DNA of 64,000 nt from Duganella dendranthematis (GTDB taxonomy: Bacteria > Pseudomonadota > Gammaproteobacteria > Burkholderiales > Burkholderiaceae_D): contig NZ_CP051684.1 in NCBI RefSeq assembly GCF_012849375.1, positions 1,488,001-1,552,000 of the forward strand, in the 5' to 3' direction. This document shows, piece by piece, positions 10,706-18,928 of this stretch. Each line of letters opens with the position of its first letter. Within the stretch, counting starts at the first letter, position 1. A program made the translations under genes and the position numbers. The notes below the pieces were generated by a model that searched no databases, had not been told where the DNA came from, and worked only from the letters and a program-made list of their open reading frames with translations.

Positions 10706-13465
10706 TTACTTGAAGGCGTAATTTACACTAGCAAAGAAGCGGCGGCCGCGCACATCGGTATACGTCGGGTCGTAGCCTGAAATAAAGTAATACGCCTGGT
10801 TGGAGTACGGCGGCGCCGTGTCGGCCAGATTCTGCACGCCGGCGCGCACCTTGATGGCCTTGCTGGCCTGCCAGGAGCCGGTCAGATCCCACAATGAATA
10901 CGATTTCACGCGGTTGGCCGCCACCACCGTGCCGTCGTCGATATTGATCGCCGAGTTCTGGTCTTCATAGCCGCTGGAGAAGGTGTTCGACAGCGTCGCC
11001 GCCCACGGGCCTTTGTCCCAGTCGAAGGTGATGGTATGGCGCCAGCGCTGCACCACGCCGTCGGTGACAAAGCGGCCCAGGTTGCTGACGAAGGCGTCGC
11101 CCTTGGCGTATTGCAGCTCGGACTTGGTGACATAGGTGCCGCTCAGGCGGCCGCCGAAACGGCCGGCCCAGGTCTGCACGCCTTTGAAATCGATGGTCAG
11201 ATCGAGGCCGGCGGCCTTCTGGGCGCCGCGGTTTTCCTTGAACTGGTCGATGTACTCGATGTAACCGTCCTCGTCGCGGTGGATCAGGTTGCCGTACTTG
11301 TTCTGGTTGGCCAGGATCACGTCGTCGCCGATCTCGGCGATCAGGTCGGTGCGCTTGATGTTCCAGTAGTCCAGCGACAGCATCACCTGCTTGGACGGCT
11401 GCAGCACCATGCCCAGCGAGAACTGGCGGCTCTTCTCCGGCTTCAGGTTGGCGTTCGAGTAGCGGTGCACTTCCCAGGCGTCGGCGCAGTCGGCGTAGTT
11501 GTTGTCGACGGTGGCGCAGTAGACCGGGTCCGGCAGGGTGGCGGTGCTGCCGACCTGCATCGGGCGGTACAGTTCCGTCATCGACGGCGCCCGGAAGCCG
11601 CGCCCGGCCGAGGCGCGGAACAGCATGGTGTTGGTCGGCATGTAGCTGACCCCGACTTTCGGGCTGGCGGCGCCGCCGACCACCTGGTAGTGGTCGTAGC
11701 GGGCCGAGACCTGCGCCTCCCACTGCTTGGTCAGCGGCAGCAGCAGTTCGCCGTAGACGGCCTGGATATTGCGGGCGTAAGCGGTGGCGTCGCCGCCTTC
11801 CGGCGCGAAGTCGTTGTTGATGTTATCGCTCATCAGGAGCGCGGACGGGTTGAAGGTGGTTTTCTCGCGGCGAAGCTCGCCGCCGACGGCCAGCGCGGCG
11901 TCGCCGCCGGCCAAGGTGCCGACCGCATGCGACACTTTAAAGTCGACCGAGTCCATGGTGCCGCGCGCGTGGCGCACCTCGTCATTGACCTGGATGCTGT
12001 TAAGCAGCGCGATGCCTTCCGGGCTGGACGGGCCGAACGGGTTGATCAGGCCGTCCGAGATGCCTTGCATCAGTTTGTCGTACAGCAAGTAGCCGTGCGT
12101 GTCGCGGTCCTTGATGACGTTGACGCTGTGGTTCAGGCCGACGTCATAGTCCCAGCCGTTGCGGCTGCCGGTCCAGCCGACCACATAGCGCTGGCTCTCG
12201 CTGGTCAGCTCCGAGGTGCGGCGGCCGGCCTCGAACAGCCGCATATTCAGCTGCACTTCGCCCGGCACGTCGTCGTCGGCCGAGGCCTCGTCCGACAGCA
12301 GGTCGTACTTGGCCAGCGCCGGCACCTTGCGGTAGTCGATGTAGCCGGTCACACGCGCCGACGAGGCGGCGTAATAGGTTTTCGAGCGGCTCAGCGCCAC
12401 CTCGGCGTACAGCTGGTTTTCCGGATTGATCTGCAGCACACCGCGCGACAGGAAGTTGGCCTTCTCCGATTTCGGATACAGCTCGGTGTCGCCCATGTAG
12501 TTGTAGGTGCAGGCGTCGACGCCGCCGGTGCCGGTCGGCAGGTACAGATTGGCCGGGCCGTTGCAGGTCGGCACCGACGGGTTGATCGTGCGGTTGGTCA
12601 GCGGCTTGCCGTTGATGGTGAAGCCCTGGTCGTTCAGGTAGTCGCGCTGGGCGCCGGTCAGGCGGATGTTGGCCGGCGAAGTGTAGCCGGACAGCAGGTG
12701 CGGCAGGCGTTCGGCGATATGCAGGTCGTTGATGAAGTCACGCTGCGAAGTCGACAGCGCATCGGTGCGCTGGAAGTCGGCCACGGCGAACACGTTAAAG
12801 CCGTCCTTGGCGACGTCGCCGATACCGGCGGTCAGGGTGGCGGTGCGCTTGCCGGCGCCGCCCTCTTTGGTCTTCAGGCCGTAGGCGTTCAGCTCGACGC
12901 CCTGGAAGTCCTTGCGCGTGATGAAGTTGATCACGCCGCCGATGGCGTCGGTGCCGTACAGCGCCGAGGCACCGTCCAGCAGCACTTCGACGCGCTGGAT
13001 GGCGGCGGCCGGGATGTTGTTGAGGTCGACGCCGGTGTCGTCGCCGGGCGAGGCGAAGTTGGCCATGCGGCGGCCGTTCAGCAGCACCAGCGTCGACGAG
13101 GTGCCGATGCCGCGCAGGTTGGCGCTGTTGAAGCCGCGCTGGTCCTTGCCGTCCGAGATGCTGGCGCCGTCGGTCAGCGAACCGACGTTGGCCGACAGCC
13201 GCGCCAGGATTTCCGAGGCGGTGGTGACGCCAACCTTGTCGATTTCCTCGCGCGTGATCACCTGCACCGGCAGCGCGGTTTCCGATTCGATGCGCTTGAT
13301 GGCCGAACCGGTGATCTCGACCCGCGCCAGCGGCGGCGGCAATGGCGCCGCCGTGTCTTGCGCACTGGCTGGCTGGCCGAGGATGCCGGCGACGGCGCCC
13401 AGGCCGATGGCCAGCCGGACTGCCCGCGTCATGACCAAGGCGCGCGTGCGATGCATGTGATTCAT
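10706..13465 (-). CDS. TonB-dependent outer-membrane receptor
   Basis: 919-aa receptor with a signal peptide ending near ASAQ (residue ~36). A plug domain follows (RVEITGSAIKRIESETALPV; LVLLNGRRMANF; RVEVLLDGASALYGTDAIGG), then a large beta-barrel ending in NYAFK. It imports large solutes at the expense of the proton motive force via TonB. A GGGAGA ribosome-binding site precedes the ATG. It is the first gene of a minus-strand set followed by two exported cyanophycinases, so its ligand is plausibly cyanophycin fragments or beta-Asp-Arg dipeptides. That ligand is inferred only from neighbours. No anti-sigma (FecR-type) partner is visible. Confidence 0.93.
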   Translation of the reverse strand: MNHMHRTRALVMTRAVRLAIGLGAVAGILGQPASAQDTAAPLPPPLARVEITGSAIKRIESETALPVQVITREEIDKVGVTTASEILARLSANVGSLTDGASISDGKDQRGFNSANLRGIGTSSTLVLLNGRRMANFASPGDDTGVDLNNIPAAAIQRVEVLLDGASALYGTDAIGGVINFITRKDFQGVELNAYGLKTKEGGAGKRTATLTAGIGDVAKDGFNVFAVADFQRTDALSTSQRDFINDLHIAERLPHLLSGYTSPANIRLTGAQRDYLNDQGFTINGKPLTNRTINPSVPTCNGPANLYLPTGTGGVDACTYNYMGDTELYPKSEKANFLSRGVLQINPENQLYAEVALSRSKTYYAASSARVTGYIDYRKVPALAKYDLLSDEASADDDVPGEVQLNMRLFEAGRRTSELTSESQRYVVGWTGSRNGWDYDVGLNHSVNVIKDRDTHGYLLYDKLMQGISDGLINPFGPSSPEGIALLNSIQVNDEVRHARGTMDSVDFKVSHAVGTLAGGDAALAVGGELRREKTTFNPSALLMSDNINNDFAPEGGDATAYARNIQAVYGELLLPLTKQWEAQVSARYDHYQVVGGAASPKVGVSYMPTNTMLFRASAGRGFRAPSMTELYRPMQVGSTATLPDPVYCATVDNNYADCADAWEVHRYSNANLKPEKSRQFSLGMVLQPSKQVMLSLDYWNIKRTDLIAEIGDDVILANQNKYGNLIHRDEDGYIEYIDQFKENRGAQKAAGLDLTIDFKGVQTWAGRFGGRLSGTYVTKSELQYAKGDAFVSNLGRFVTDGVVQRWRHTITFDWDKGPWAATLSNTFSSGYEDQNSAINIDDGTVVAANRVKSYSLWDLTGSWQASKAIKVRAGVQNLADTAPPYSNQAYYFISGYDPTYTDVRGRRFFASVNYAFK

Positions 13466-13508
13466 ATTCTCTCCCGGCTTTTAGATATATAAATAATTCA
13501 TTTAAACT

Positions 13509-13522
13509 AACTGTACGCAGTT
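13509..13522. promoter_or_regulatory. Palindrome in divergent TonB/cphZ promoter region
   Basis: AACTG-TACG-CAGTT inside an AT-rich 160-bp gap between the divergent receptor and dipeptidase genes. It is a candidate operator that could coordinate both transcripts. No regulator gene is adjacent. Confidence 0.35.
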
Positions 13523-13625
13523 GTGGCCGAAAACTCAAGAAAGCCGGGCACCTTTCGCCGTGCGCGATTTACTTTGTGAAAATAGTGCTACATACTCAAT
13601 GCTTAGACGATTTCGGTGACCCGCC

Positions 13626-14765
13626 ATGCACGCACACAAACATCCCCTTTCCGCGCCGTACGCGAGCACCGCGTATGAGCTGACCAGTTTCCATTTCGGC
13701 ACGCCGGGCAGTGGCAAAAAAGTCTATATCCAGGGCTCGCTGCACGCCGACGAGGTGCCGGGCATGCTGGTGGCGCAGGTGCTGCGCAAGGAACTGGCAG
13801 CGCTGGAAGCGGCCGGCCAGATCAGCGGCGAAGTCATCCTGGTGCCGGCCGCCAACCCGATCGGGCTGGCGCAGGCGATCCACGGCGCCGCCTTCGGCCG
13901 CTTCGACCTGACCACCGGCGTCAACTTCAACCGCGCGTACAAGCACGTGGCCGACGACCTGAAAACATCGCTGGCGGGCAAACTGGGTGCCGACGCCGGC
14001 GCCAACGTGGCGCTGATCCGCGAGCACGCGCGCGCCTCGATCGCCGCCTGGCAGCCGAAGACCGACGCCGAGACGCTGAAGAAAACCCTGATGTCGCTGG
14101 CGATCGACGCCGACATCGTGCTCGACCTGCACTGCGACAACGAGGCGGTGCTGCACATCTACGCCGGCACGCCGCTGGCCGAGGCCATCGCGCCGCTCTC
14201 GGCCATCCTCGGTTCGCATGCGACCCTGCTGGCCTACGAGGCCGGCGGCGAGCCGTTCGACGAAGCCTGCAGCCGCCTGTGGTGGGATCTGGACCGCCAT
14301 TTCCAGCATCAGTTTCCAATTCCGGCCGCCTGCCTGTCGACCACCGTCGAACTGCGCGGCGAGCAGGAAGTGAGCTACGAACTGGCCAACAAGGACGCCG
14401 CCGGCCTGCTGCAATTTCTGACGCTGCAAGGCGTGCTGCGCGCCGACGACGTGGTGGCCCAGGCCGCGGCGGCCATGCTGCCGGCGCCGCTGTGCGAGGC
14501 GACGCCGCTGGAAGGCGTCGAGCCGCTGTATGCGCCGCATGCCGGGATACTGGTCTACACGCGCGAACTCGGCGCGCGCGTGGCGGCCGGCGACGCCATC
14601 GCCGACCTGATCGACCCGGTCAGCGGCGACACCACCGTGTTGCGGGCGGCGGTCGACGGCGTGTTCTTTGCGCGCAGCGCGCATCGCCATGTGATACGCG
14701 GCATGAACGTCGGCAAAGTGGCCGGCGCCAAGGCCTACCGTGATGGCGACCTGCTGAGCGCATGA
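13626..14765 (+). CDS. AspA/AstE-type zinc hydrolase, CphZ-like dipeptidase candidate
   Basis: 379-aa protein of the succinylglutamate desuccinylase/aspartoacylase branch of M14. The zinc ligands are visible as LHADE (His40, Glu43) and DLHCDNE (His169). The substrate-binding NFNR is at ~101-104, and TTVELRGE carries the catalytic Glu (~242). A C-terminal beta domain follows. Known CphZ/AotO enzymes, which split beta-Asp-Arg from cyanophycin, belong to this family and are often annotated just as desuccinylases. Its position opposite two cyanophycinases and coupled to a permease makes CphZ the best hypothesis. Ordinary succinylglutamate desuccinylase is less likely because no other ast genes are present. 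There is no signal peptide, so it should act in the cytoplasm. Confidence 0.8.
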   Translation: MHAHKHPLSAPYASTAYELTSFHFGTPGSGKKVYIQGSLHADEVPGMLVAQVLRKELAALEAAGQISGEVILVPAANPIGLAQAIHGAAFGRFDLTTGVNFNRAYKHVADDLKTSLAGKLGADAGANVALIREHARASIAAWQPKTDAETLKKTLMSLAIDADIVLDLHCDNEAVLHIYAGTPLAEAIAPLSAILGSHATLLAYEAGGEPFDEACSRLWWDLDRHFQHQFPIPAACLSTTVELRGEQEVSYELANKDAAGLLQFLTLQGVLRADDVVAQAAAAMLPAPLCEATPLEGVEPLYAPHAGILVYTRELGARVAAGDAIADLIDPVSGDTTVLRAAVDGVFFARSAHRHVIRGMNVGKVAGAKAYRDGDLLSA

Positions 14766-16174
14766 ATATGACTACCAACGCCTCTAAAAAATTCAAACTC
14801 CCCCACACCTTCGTCCTGCTGTTCATCATCCTGGCGCTGATTGCGGCGGCGACCTGGCTAGTCCCCGGCGGCAAATACGATACGCACCTGGTCAACGGCA
14901 AGCAGCTGATCAATCCGGACAGCTTCCATTACATCGCCAGCGCGCCGCAGGGACTGACGGCGCTGATGAAGGCGCCGATCAAGGGCTTTGTCGAAGCGGC
15001 GCAGATCATCGGCTTCGTGCTGATCGTCGGCGGCGCGTTTGCTGTGCTGCAGAAAACCGAGGCGATCGACTCGATGATCAAGTCGCTGGCGCGCGCGCAC
15101 GCCAGTTCAAAATTCATTCAGCGCGCGCTGATCCCGGTGTTCATCACGCTGTTCTCGATCGGCGGCGCCACGTTTGGCATGAATGAAGAGGCGATCCCGT
15201 TTATCCTGATTTTCGTGCCGCTGGCGCTGGCGCTGGGCTATGACACGGTGACCGGCGTGTCGATTCCCTTCCTCGGCTCGCAGGTCGGTTTTTCGGCGGC
15301 GTTTTTGAATCCGTTCAACGTCGGCATCGCCCAGGGCATCGCCGGCGTGCAGGTGTTTTCCGGCTGGGGCTATCGGCTGATCGTGTGGGTGATCGCCACC
15401 GCCGTCACGGTCGCCTTCATGATGTGGTACGCCGCGCGCGTCAAGCGCGACCCGACGCTCAGCCCGACCTATGCGCTGGACCTGGAGAAGCGCAAGGACT
15501 TGCCGGTCGGCGGTATCGGCGAATTCCACGGCATGACCGCGCGCCACAAGGCGGTGCTGTGGATCTTTGCCGCTTCGCTGGCGGTGATGGTGTTCGGCGT
15601 GGTGCACTTCGACTGGTATATCGACGAAATCGCCGCGCTGTTCCTCAGCATGGCCATCGTGATTGGTCTGGTTGGACGGCTCGATTCGACCCAGATCGTC
15701 GAAGGCTTCATGCAGGGCGCGCGCGATCTGGTCGGCACGGCGCTGGTGATCGCGCTGGCGCGCGGCACGCTGGTGCTGGCGCGCGAGGCGCACATCATCG
15801 ACACCATGCTGCATGCGCTGATGCCGCTGGTGCAGTCGGCGCATCCGGTGTTTGCGGCGTGGAAGATGTTCGGCATCCAGACCGTGATCAATTTCTTCAT
15901 CCACTCCGGCAGCGGCCAGGCGGCGCTGACCATGCCGATCATGGCGCCGCTGGCCGATCTGGTGGGCGTGACGCGCCAGACCGCGATTCTGGCGTTCCAG
16001 TTCGGCGAATTCACCACGCCGATGATCCCGACTTCCGGCATCACGGTCGGCGTGCTGGCGTTGGCGCGCATCCCGTGGATTACCTGGGCCAAGTGGATGA
16101 TCCCGCTGCAACTGATCTACGCGGTTCTGGCGCTGGCGCTGCTGGTGCCGCCGTGCCTGATGAACTGGCAGTAA
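14762..16174 (+). CDS. YfcC/DcuC-family permease
   Basis: 470-aa polytopic inner-membrane carrier with about 10-12 hydrophobic segments. It belongs to the C4-dicarboxylate anaerobic carrier-like (YfcC) family, whose members are often described as putative basic amino-acid antiporters. Conserved features include WLVPGGKYD near the N-terminus, the GMNEEAIPF loop and HSGSGQAALTMPIMAPL near the C-terminus. The start overlaps the dipeptidase stop as ATGA, so the two are translationally coupled. In context it may bring beta-Asp-Arg or arginine into the cytoplasm; substrate is inferred. A second Met two codons in (14768) is an alternative start. Confidence 0.85.
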   Translation: MNMTTNASKKFKLPHTFVLLFIILALIAAATWLVPGGKYDTHLVNGKQLINPDSFHYIASAPQGLTALMKAPIKGFVEAAQIIGFVLIVGGAFAVLQKTEAIDSMIKSLARAHASSKFIQRALIPVFITLFSIGGATFGMNEEAIPFILIFVPLALALGYDTVTGVSIPFLGSQVGFSAAFLNPFNVGIAQGIAGVQVFSGWGYRLIVWVIATAVTVAFMMWYAARVKRDPTLSPTYALDLEKRKDLPVGGIGEFHGMTARHKAVLWIFAASLAVMVFGVVHFDWYIDEIAALFLSMAIVIGLVGRLDSTQIVEGFMQGARDLVGTALVIALARGTLVLAREAHIIDTMLHALMPLVQSAHPVFAAWKMFGIQTVINFFIHSGSGQAALTMPIMAPLADLVGVTRQTAILAFQFGEFTTPMIPTSGITVGVLALARIPWITWAKWMIPLQLIYAVLALALLVPPCLMNWQ

Positions 16175-16194
16175 GGAATTGGCAATAAAGTTCC

Positions 16195-16397
16195 GGGTAT
16201 ATACATAGGGGACTTACTCTCGGGTGGTTGCCTGAAATTGTCTGAAATGGCCTGAGAAATGCCTGCATTTGTAACAGGCAGGCGTCAGCTCTCATAGGCA
16301 GCTCGCTTGAAAAGCGACAGAAATTTCAGGCATTCGTCAGGCGATTTCAGACAATTTCAGGCATCCCCCGTAGAGGACAAACCCTATGTATATGCCC
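16195..16397. repeat. 200-bp palindromic element A
   Basis: Inverted repeat with ends GGGTATATACATAGGG and, inverted, GGGCATATACATAGGG. Further in, each arm has GCCTGAAATTGTCTGAAAT followed by CGCCTG or GGCCTG. The arms are built of ~10-base units beginning CCTGAAAT. The centre holds GCCTGCATTTGTAAC. Element B at 40170 has the same ends, size and central motif. There is no coding capacity; it resembles a MITE or REP-type element. Confidence 0.8.
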
Positions 16398-16497
16398 TCC
16401 GCGATATCCGGCTGGCGCAGGCACGCGTGATGCCTGATCCGACTCAAGAATCAAACAGGCGTGACTGCTAAATTGATCCCTTCCACAGGGGACGAAC

Positions 16498-16731
16498 ATG
16501 GCGCCGGTACCTATTCCAAAACCATCCTATCTCGACCAATGCATATATATCGGCGCGCGGAACGGCGAAAAGCGCTGGATGTCCAAAGACAGGACTAAAC
16601 TCTATACGTGGGACTGGACTCACGGAGAAGTTGAGGTATTCAACAAACGCGGCCGCCACCTTGGCGCAATCGACGCAATCACAGGCCAATTTATCAAGGA
16701 CGCAATCGCAGGAAGGAAGATCGATGTCTAA
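16498..16731 (+). CDS. Free-standing colicin E3-type ribonuclease toxin
   Basis: 77-aa protein that aligns over residues ~24-76 with the C-terminal 16S rRNase domain of colicin E3/cloacin DF13. The shared pattern is KRW...KLYTWDWTHGEVEVF...GRHLGAIDAITGQ...GRKI. The residues matching the colicin E3 active site are all present: Asp39, His42, Glu44, Glu46 and Arg73. Unlike colicins, there is no receptor-binding or translocation domain and no signal peptide, so the protein should act inside the producing cell. AGGGGA precedes the ATG. The next gene overlaps its stop by 8 bases, as in toxin-antitoxin pairs. Confidence 0.82.
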   Translation: MAPVPIPKPSYLDQCIYIGARNGEKRWMSKDRTKLYTWDWTHGEVEVFNKRGRHLGAIDAITGQFIKDAIAGRKIDV

Positions 16732-16963
16732 CTTTATCGAAAAATGCCTGTCGCGCGAAGCCGCGCCCGAAGATATCGATGATTTCATCGACCAATGGCA
16801 CGAAAATCCTGGCCATCAGGCGTTGCACGAATTCCTCGGCATGACGCGTGACGATTACGCACGCTGGATCGCAGACGCATCCGTCCTGCCCGCCATTATC
16901 AATTCACGTAAACATCCGGGAAATAGCGCTCCATCAGCGCCCCCGGGCGGGACGGCGGCGTGA
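16724..16963 (+). CDS. Antitoxin candidate for the E3-type ribonuclease
   Basis: 79-aa acidic, helical protein (MSNFIEKCLSREAAPEDID...LHEFLGMTRDDYARWIAD...VLPAII). It is unlike the known cloacin/E3 immunity proteins. I recognise the LHEFLGMTxxEYxxW pattern from small antitoxin-like proteins next to toxins. Its GGAAGGA ribosome-binding site and ATG lie within the end of the toxin gene, which couples their translation. The last ~20 residues are Pro/Ser/Gly-rich and are encoded by DNA that is also the 3' end of the convergent GNAT gene (65-bp overlap). Confidence 0.7.
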   Translation: MSNFIEKCLSREAAPEDIDDFIDQWHENPGHQALHEFLGMTRDDYARWIADASVLPAIINSRKHPGNSAPSAPPGGTAA

Positions 16964-17324
16964 AGCCGTGGCGGGCGTACAGCGAGTGCGCATCGCTGGT
17001 GGCCAGCATGAAGCGGCGCAGTCCTTGCAGCTCGGGATGCGCCATCACCGCTGCCACCAGCGCCTTGCTGACGCCCTTGCCGCGCTCCGCCTCCACGACA
17101 AACACATCGGCCAGATAAGCGAAGGTGGCGCGGTCGGTGGTCACGCGCGCAAAACCCACCTGCCGGCCGTCCAGATACGCGCCAAAACACAGCGAATTGT
17201 CGATTGCCCGCTGCACGGTGGCCAACGGAATACCGATCGCCCAGGTCGAGCGCTCGCTCAAGAACTGGTGGATCATCGCCACGTCCAGGGCGGCTTTGTC
17301 GGTGCTGATGTGCAGTGCAGTCAT
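16899..17324 (-). CDS. GNAT-family N-acetyltransferase
   Basis: 141-aa acetyltransferase with the acetyl-CoA-binding motif VVEAERGKGVSKALV, followed by FMLATSDAHSLYARHGF, typical of the fold. The ATG at 17324 was preferred over one 15 bases upstream because GGAAAAC precedes it. The acceptor substrate is unknown. It converges on the antitoxin candidate and shares 65 bp with it, and it diverges from argH. Confidence 0.82.
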   Translation of the reverse strand: MTALHISTDKAALDVAMIHQFLSERSTWAIGIPLATVQRAIDNSLCFGAYLDGRQVGFARVTTDRATFAYLADVFVVEAERGKGVSKALVAAVMAHPELQGLRRFMLATSDAHSLYARHGFTPPSRPGALMERYFPDVYVN

Positions 17325-17419
17325 GTTTTCCGTGGTCATTAAAATAATGTTGACGTATTTTAGAGCAGCTTGCGGTTTATAATCTCCATTGATCCTCAGC
17401 GCATACCAACTTTTAGACT

Positions 17420-18814
17420 ATGACTGCACAATTCTCCAAAAAAGCCGAAGCCTGGTCGGCCCGCTTCAGCGAACCGGTTTCCGATCTCGTCAAACGCTAC
17501 ACCGCCTCGGTGTTCTTCGACAAGCGCCTGGCCAAGGCCGACATCCAGGGCTCGCTGGCGCACGCCGAAATGCTGGCCGCGCAAGGCATCATCTCGGCCG
17601 CCGACCGCGCCGAAATCGAGCGCGGCATGGCCCAGATCAGCGCCGAAATCGAGGCTGGCAGCTTTGAATGGCTGCTCGACCTGGAAGACGTCCACCTGAA
17701 CATCGAAAAACGCCTGACCGAACTGGTGGGCGACGCCGGCAAGCGCCTGCACACCGGCCGTTCGCGCAACGACCAGGTAGCGACCGACATCCGCCTGTAC
17801 GTGCGCGCCGCCATCGACGACGTGCTGCAACTGCTGCACGCGCTGCGCAGCGCCCTGACCGACCTGGCCGAAAAGAACGCCGACACCATCCTGCCCGGCT
17901 TCACCCACATGCAGGTGGCGCAGCCGATCACCTTCGGCCACCACATGCTGGCCTACGTCGAAATGTTCGGCCGCGACGCCGAGCGCATGGCCGACGCCCG
18001 CAAGCGCGTCAACCGCCTGCCGCTGGGCGCCGCCGCGCTGGCCGGCACCACCTTCCCGATCGACCGCGAACGCGTGGCCAGGACGCTCGGCTTCGACGAC
18101 GTCTGCCACAACTCGCTGGACGCCGTTTCCGACCGTGACTTCGCCATCGAATTCACCGCCGCCGCCTCGCTGATCATGATGCACGTGTCGCGCATGTCGG
18201 AAGAACTGATCATCTGGATGAGCCCACGCGTCGGCTTCATCGACATCGCCGACCGTTTCTGCACCGGCTCGTCGATCATGCCGCAAAAGAAAAACCCGGA
18301 CGTGCCGGAACTGGCGCGCGGCAAGACCGGTCGCGTGTTCGGCCACCTGATGGGCCTGTTGACCCTGATGAAAGGCCAGCCGCTGGCCTACAACAAGGAC
18401 AACCAGGAAGACAAGGAACCGCTGTTCGACACCGTCGACACGCTGGTCGACACGCTGCGCATCTTCGCCGACATGGCCGGCGGCATCTCGGTCAAGCCGG
18501 ACAATATGCGCGCCGCCGCGCTGCAAGGCTACGCCACCGCCACCGACCTGGCCGACTACCTGGTCAAGAAAGGCCTGCCGTTCCGCGACGCCCACGAAGC
18601 CGTGGCCCACGCCGTACGCGCCTGCGACGACCTGAAAATCGACCTGTCGGAGATGACGCTGGAACAGCTGCGCGCCTTCTCGCTGCTGATCGACGACGAC
18701 GTCTTCGCTGTGCTGACACTGGAAGGTTCGGTGGCCGCGCGCGACCACGTCGGCGGCACCGCCCCGAACCAGGTGCGCAAAGCCATCGCCCGCGTGCGTG
18801 AGCAACTGAAGTAA
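17420..18814 (+). CDS. argH: Argininosuccinate lyase
   Basis: 464-aa cytoplasmic enzyme for the last step of arginine synthesis, splitting argininosuccinate to arginine and fumarate. The fumarase/lyase superfamily signature [16 protein letters not shown] is intact. Other conserved blocks are present: [36 protein letters not shown] and [11 protein letters not shown]. Its length is normal for the family. It stands alone on its strand; no other arg gene is in the window. Confidence 0.97.
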   Translation: MTAQFSKKAEAWSARFSEPVSDLVKRYTASVFFDKRLAKADIQGSLAHAEMLAAQGIISAADRAEIERGMAQISAEIEAGSFEWLLDLEDVHLNIEKRLTELVGDAGKRLHTGRSRNDQVATDIRLYVRAAIDDVLQLLHALRSALTDLAEKNADTILPGFTHMQVAQPITFGHHMLAYVEMFGRDAERMADARKRVNRLPLGAAALAGTTFPIDRERVARTLGFDDVCHNSLDAVSDRDFAIEFTAAASLIMMHVSRMSEELIIWMSPRVGFIDIADRFCTGSSIMPQKKNPDVPELARGKTGRVFGHLMGLLTLMKGQPLAYNKDNQEDKEPLFDTVDTLVDTLRIFADMAGGISVKPDNMRAAALQGYATATDLADYLVKKGLPFRDAHEAVAHAVRACDDLKIDLSEMTLEQLRAFSLLIDDDVFAVLTLEGSVAARDHVGGTAPNQVRKAIARVREQLK

Positions 18815-18822
18815 TTCCCTCC

Positions 18823-18847
18823 CGGCGCCGCCGCCCGCGCGGCGCCG
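18823..18847 (+). terminator. GC-rich hairpin after argH
   Basis: Nine-base arms CGGCGCCGC and GCGGCGCCG around a 7-base loop, starting 8 bases after the argH stop. There is no T-run, so it is a probable but not classical terminator. Confidence 0.4.
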
Positions 18848-18928
18848 ATCTGCCAGCTTGTTGATCTGGCACAGTACCCTGTCCCCGCCGCCGATCTAGC
18901 GTGAAGTCATCTACCCAAGGAGGATGAC

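Noticed and set aside
11036..13492. An 818-codon open frame antisense to the TonB receptor
   Set aside because: The opposite strand encodes an intact receptor with signal peptide, plug and barrel; this frame has shadow-like composition.
13626..14765. Naming this gene astE (succinylglutamate desuccinylase)
   Set aside because: No other arginine succinyltransferase pathway gene is nearby, while cyanophycinase genes are adjacent; a symbol was not given because the CphZ role is unproven.
16195..16397. CRISPR-like array
   Set aside because: The 10-base units are contiguous, inverted about a centre, and have no spacers; no cas genes are present.
16498..16963. Reading the ribonuclease and partner as a bacteriocin with immunity protein
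   Set aside because: The toxin has no receptor or translocation domains and no export signal, and the partner does not resemble E3/cloacin immunity proteins.
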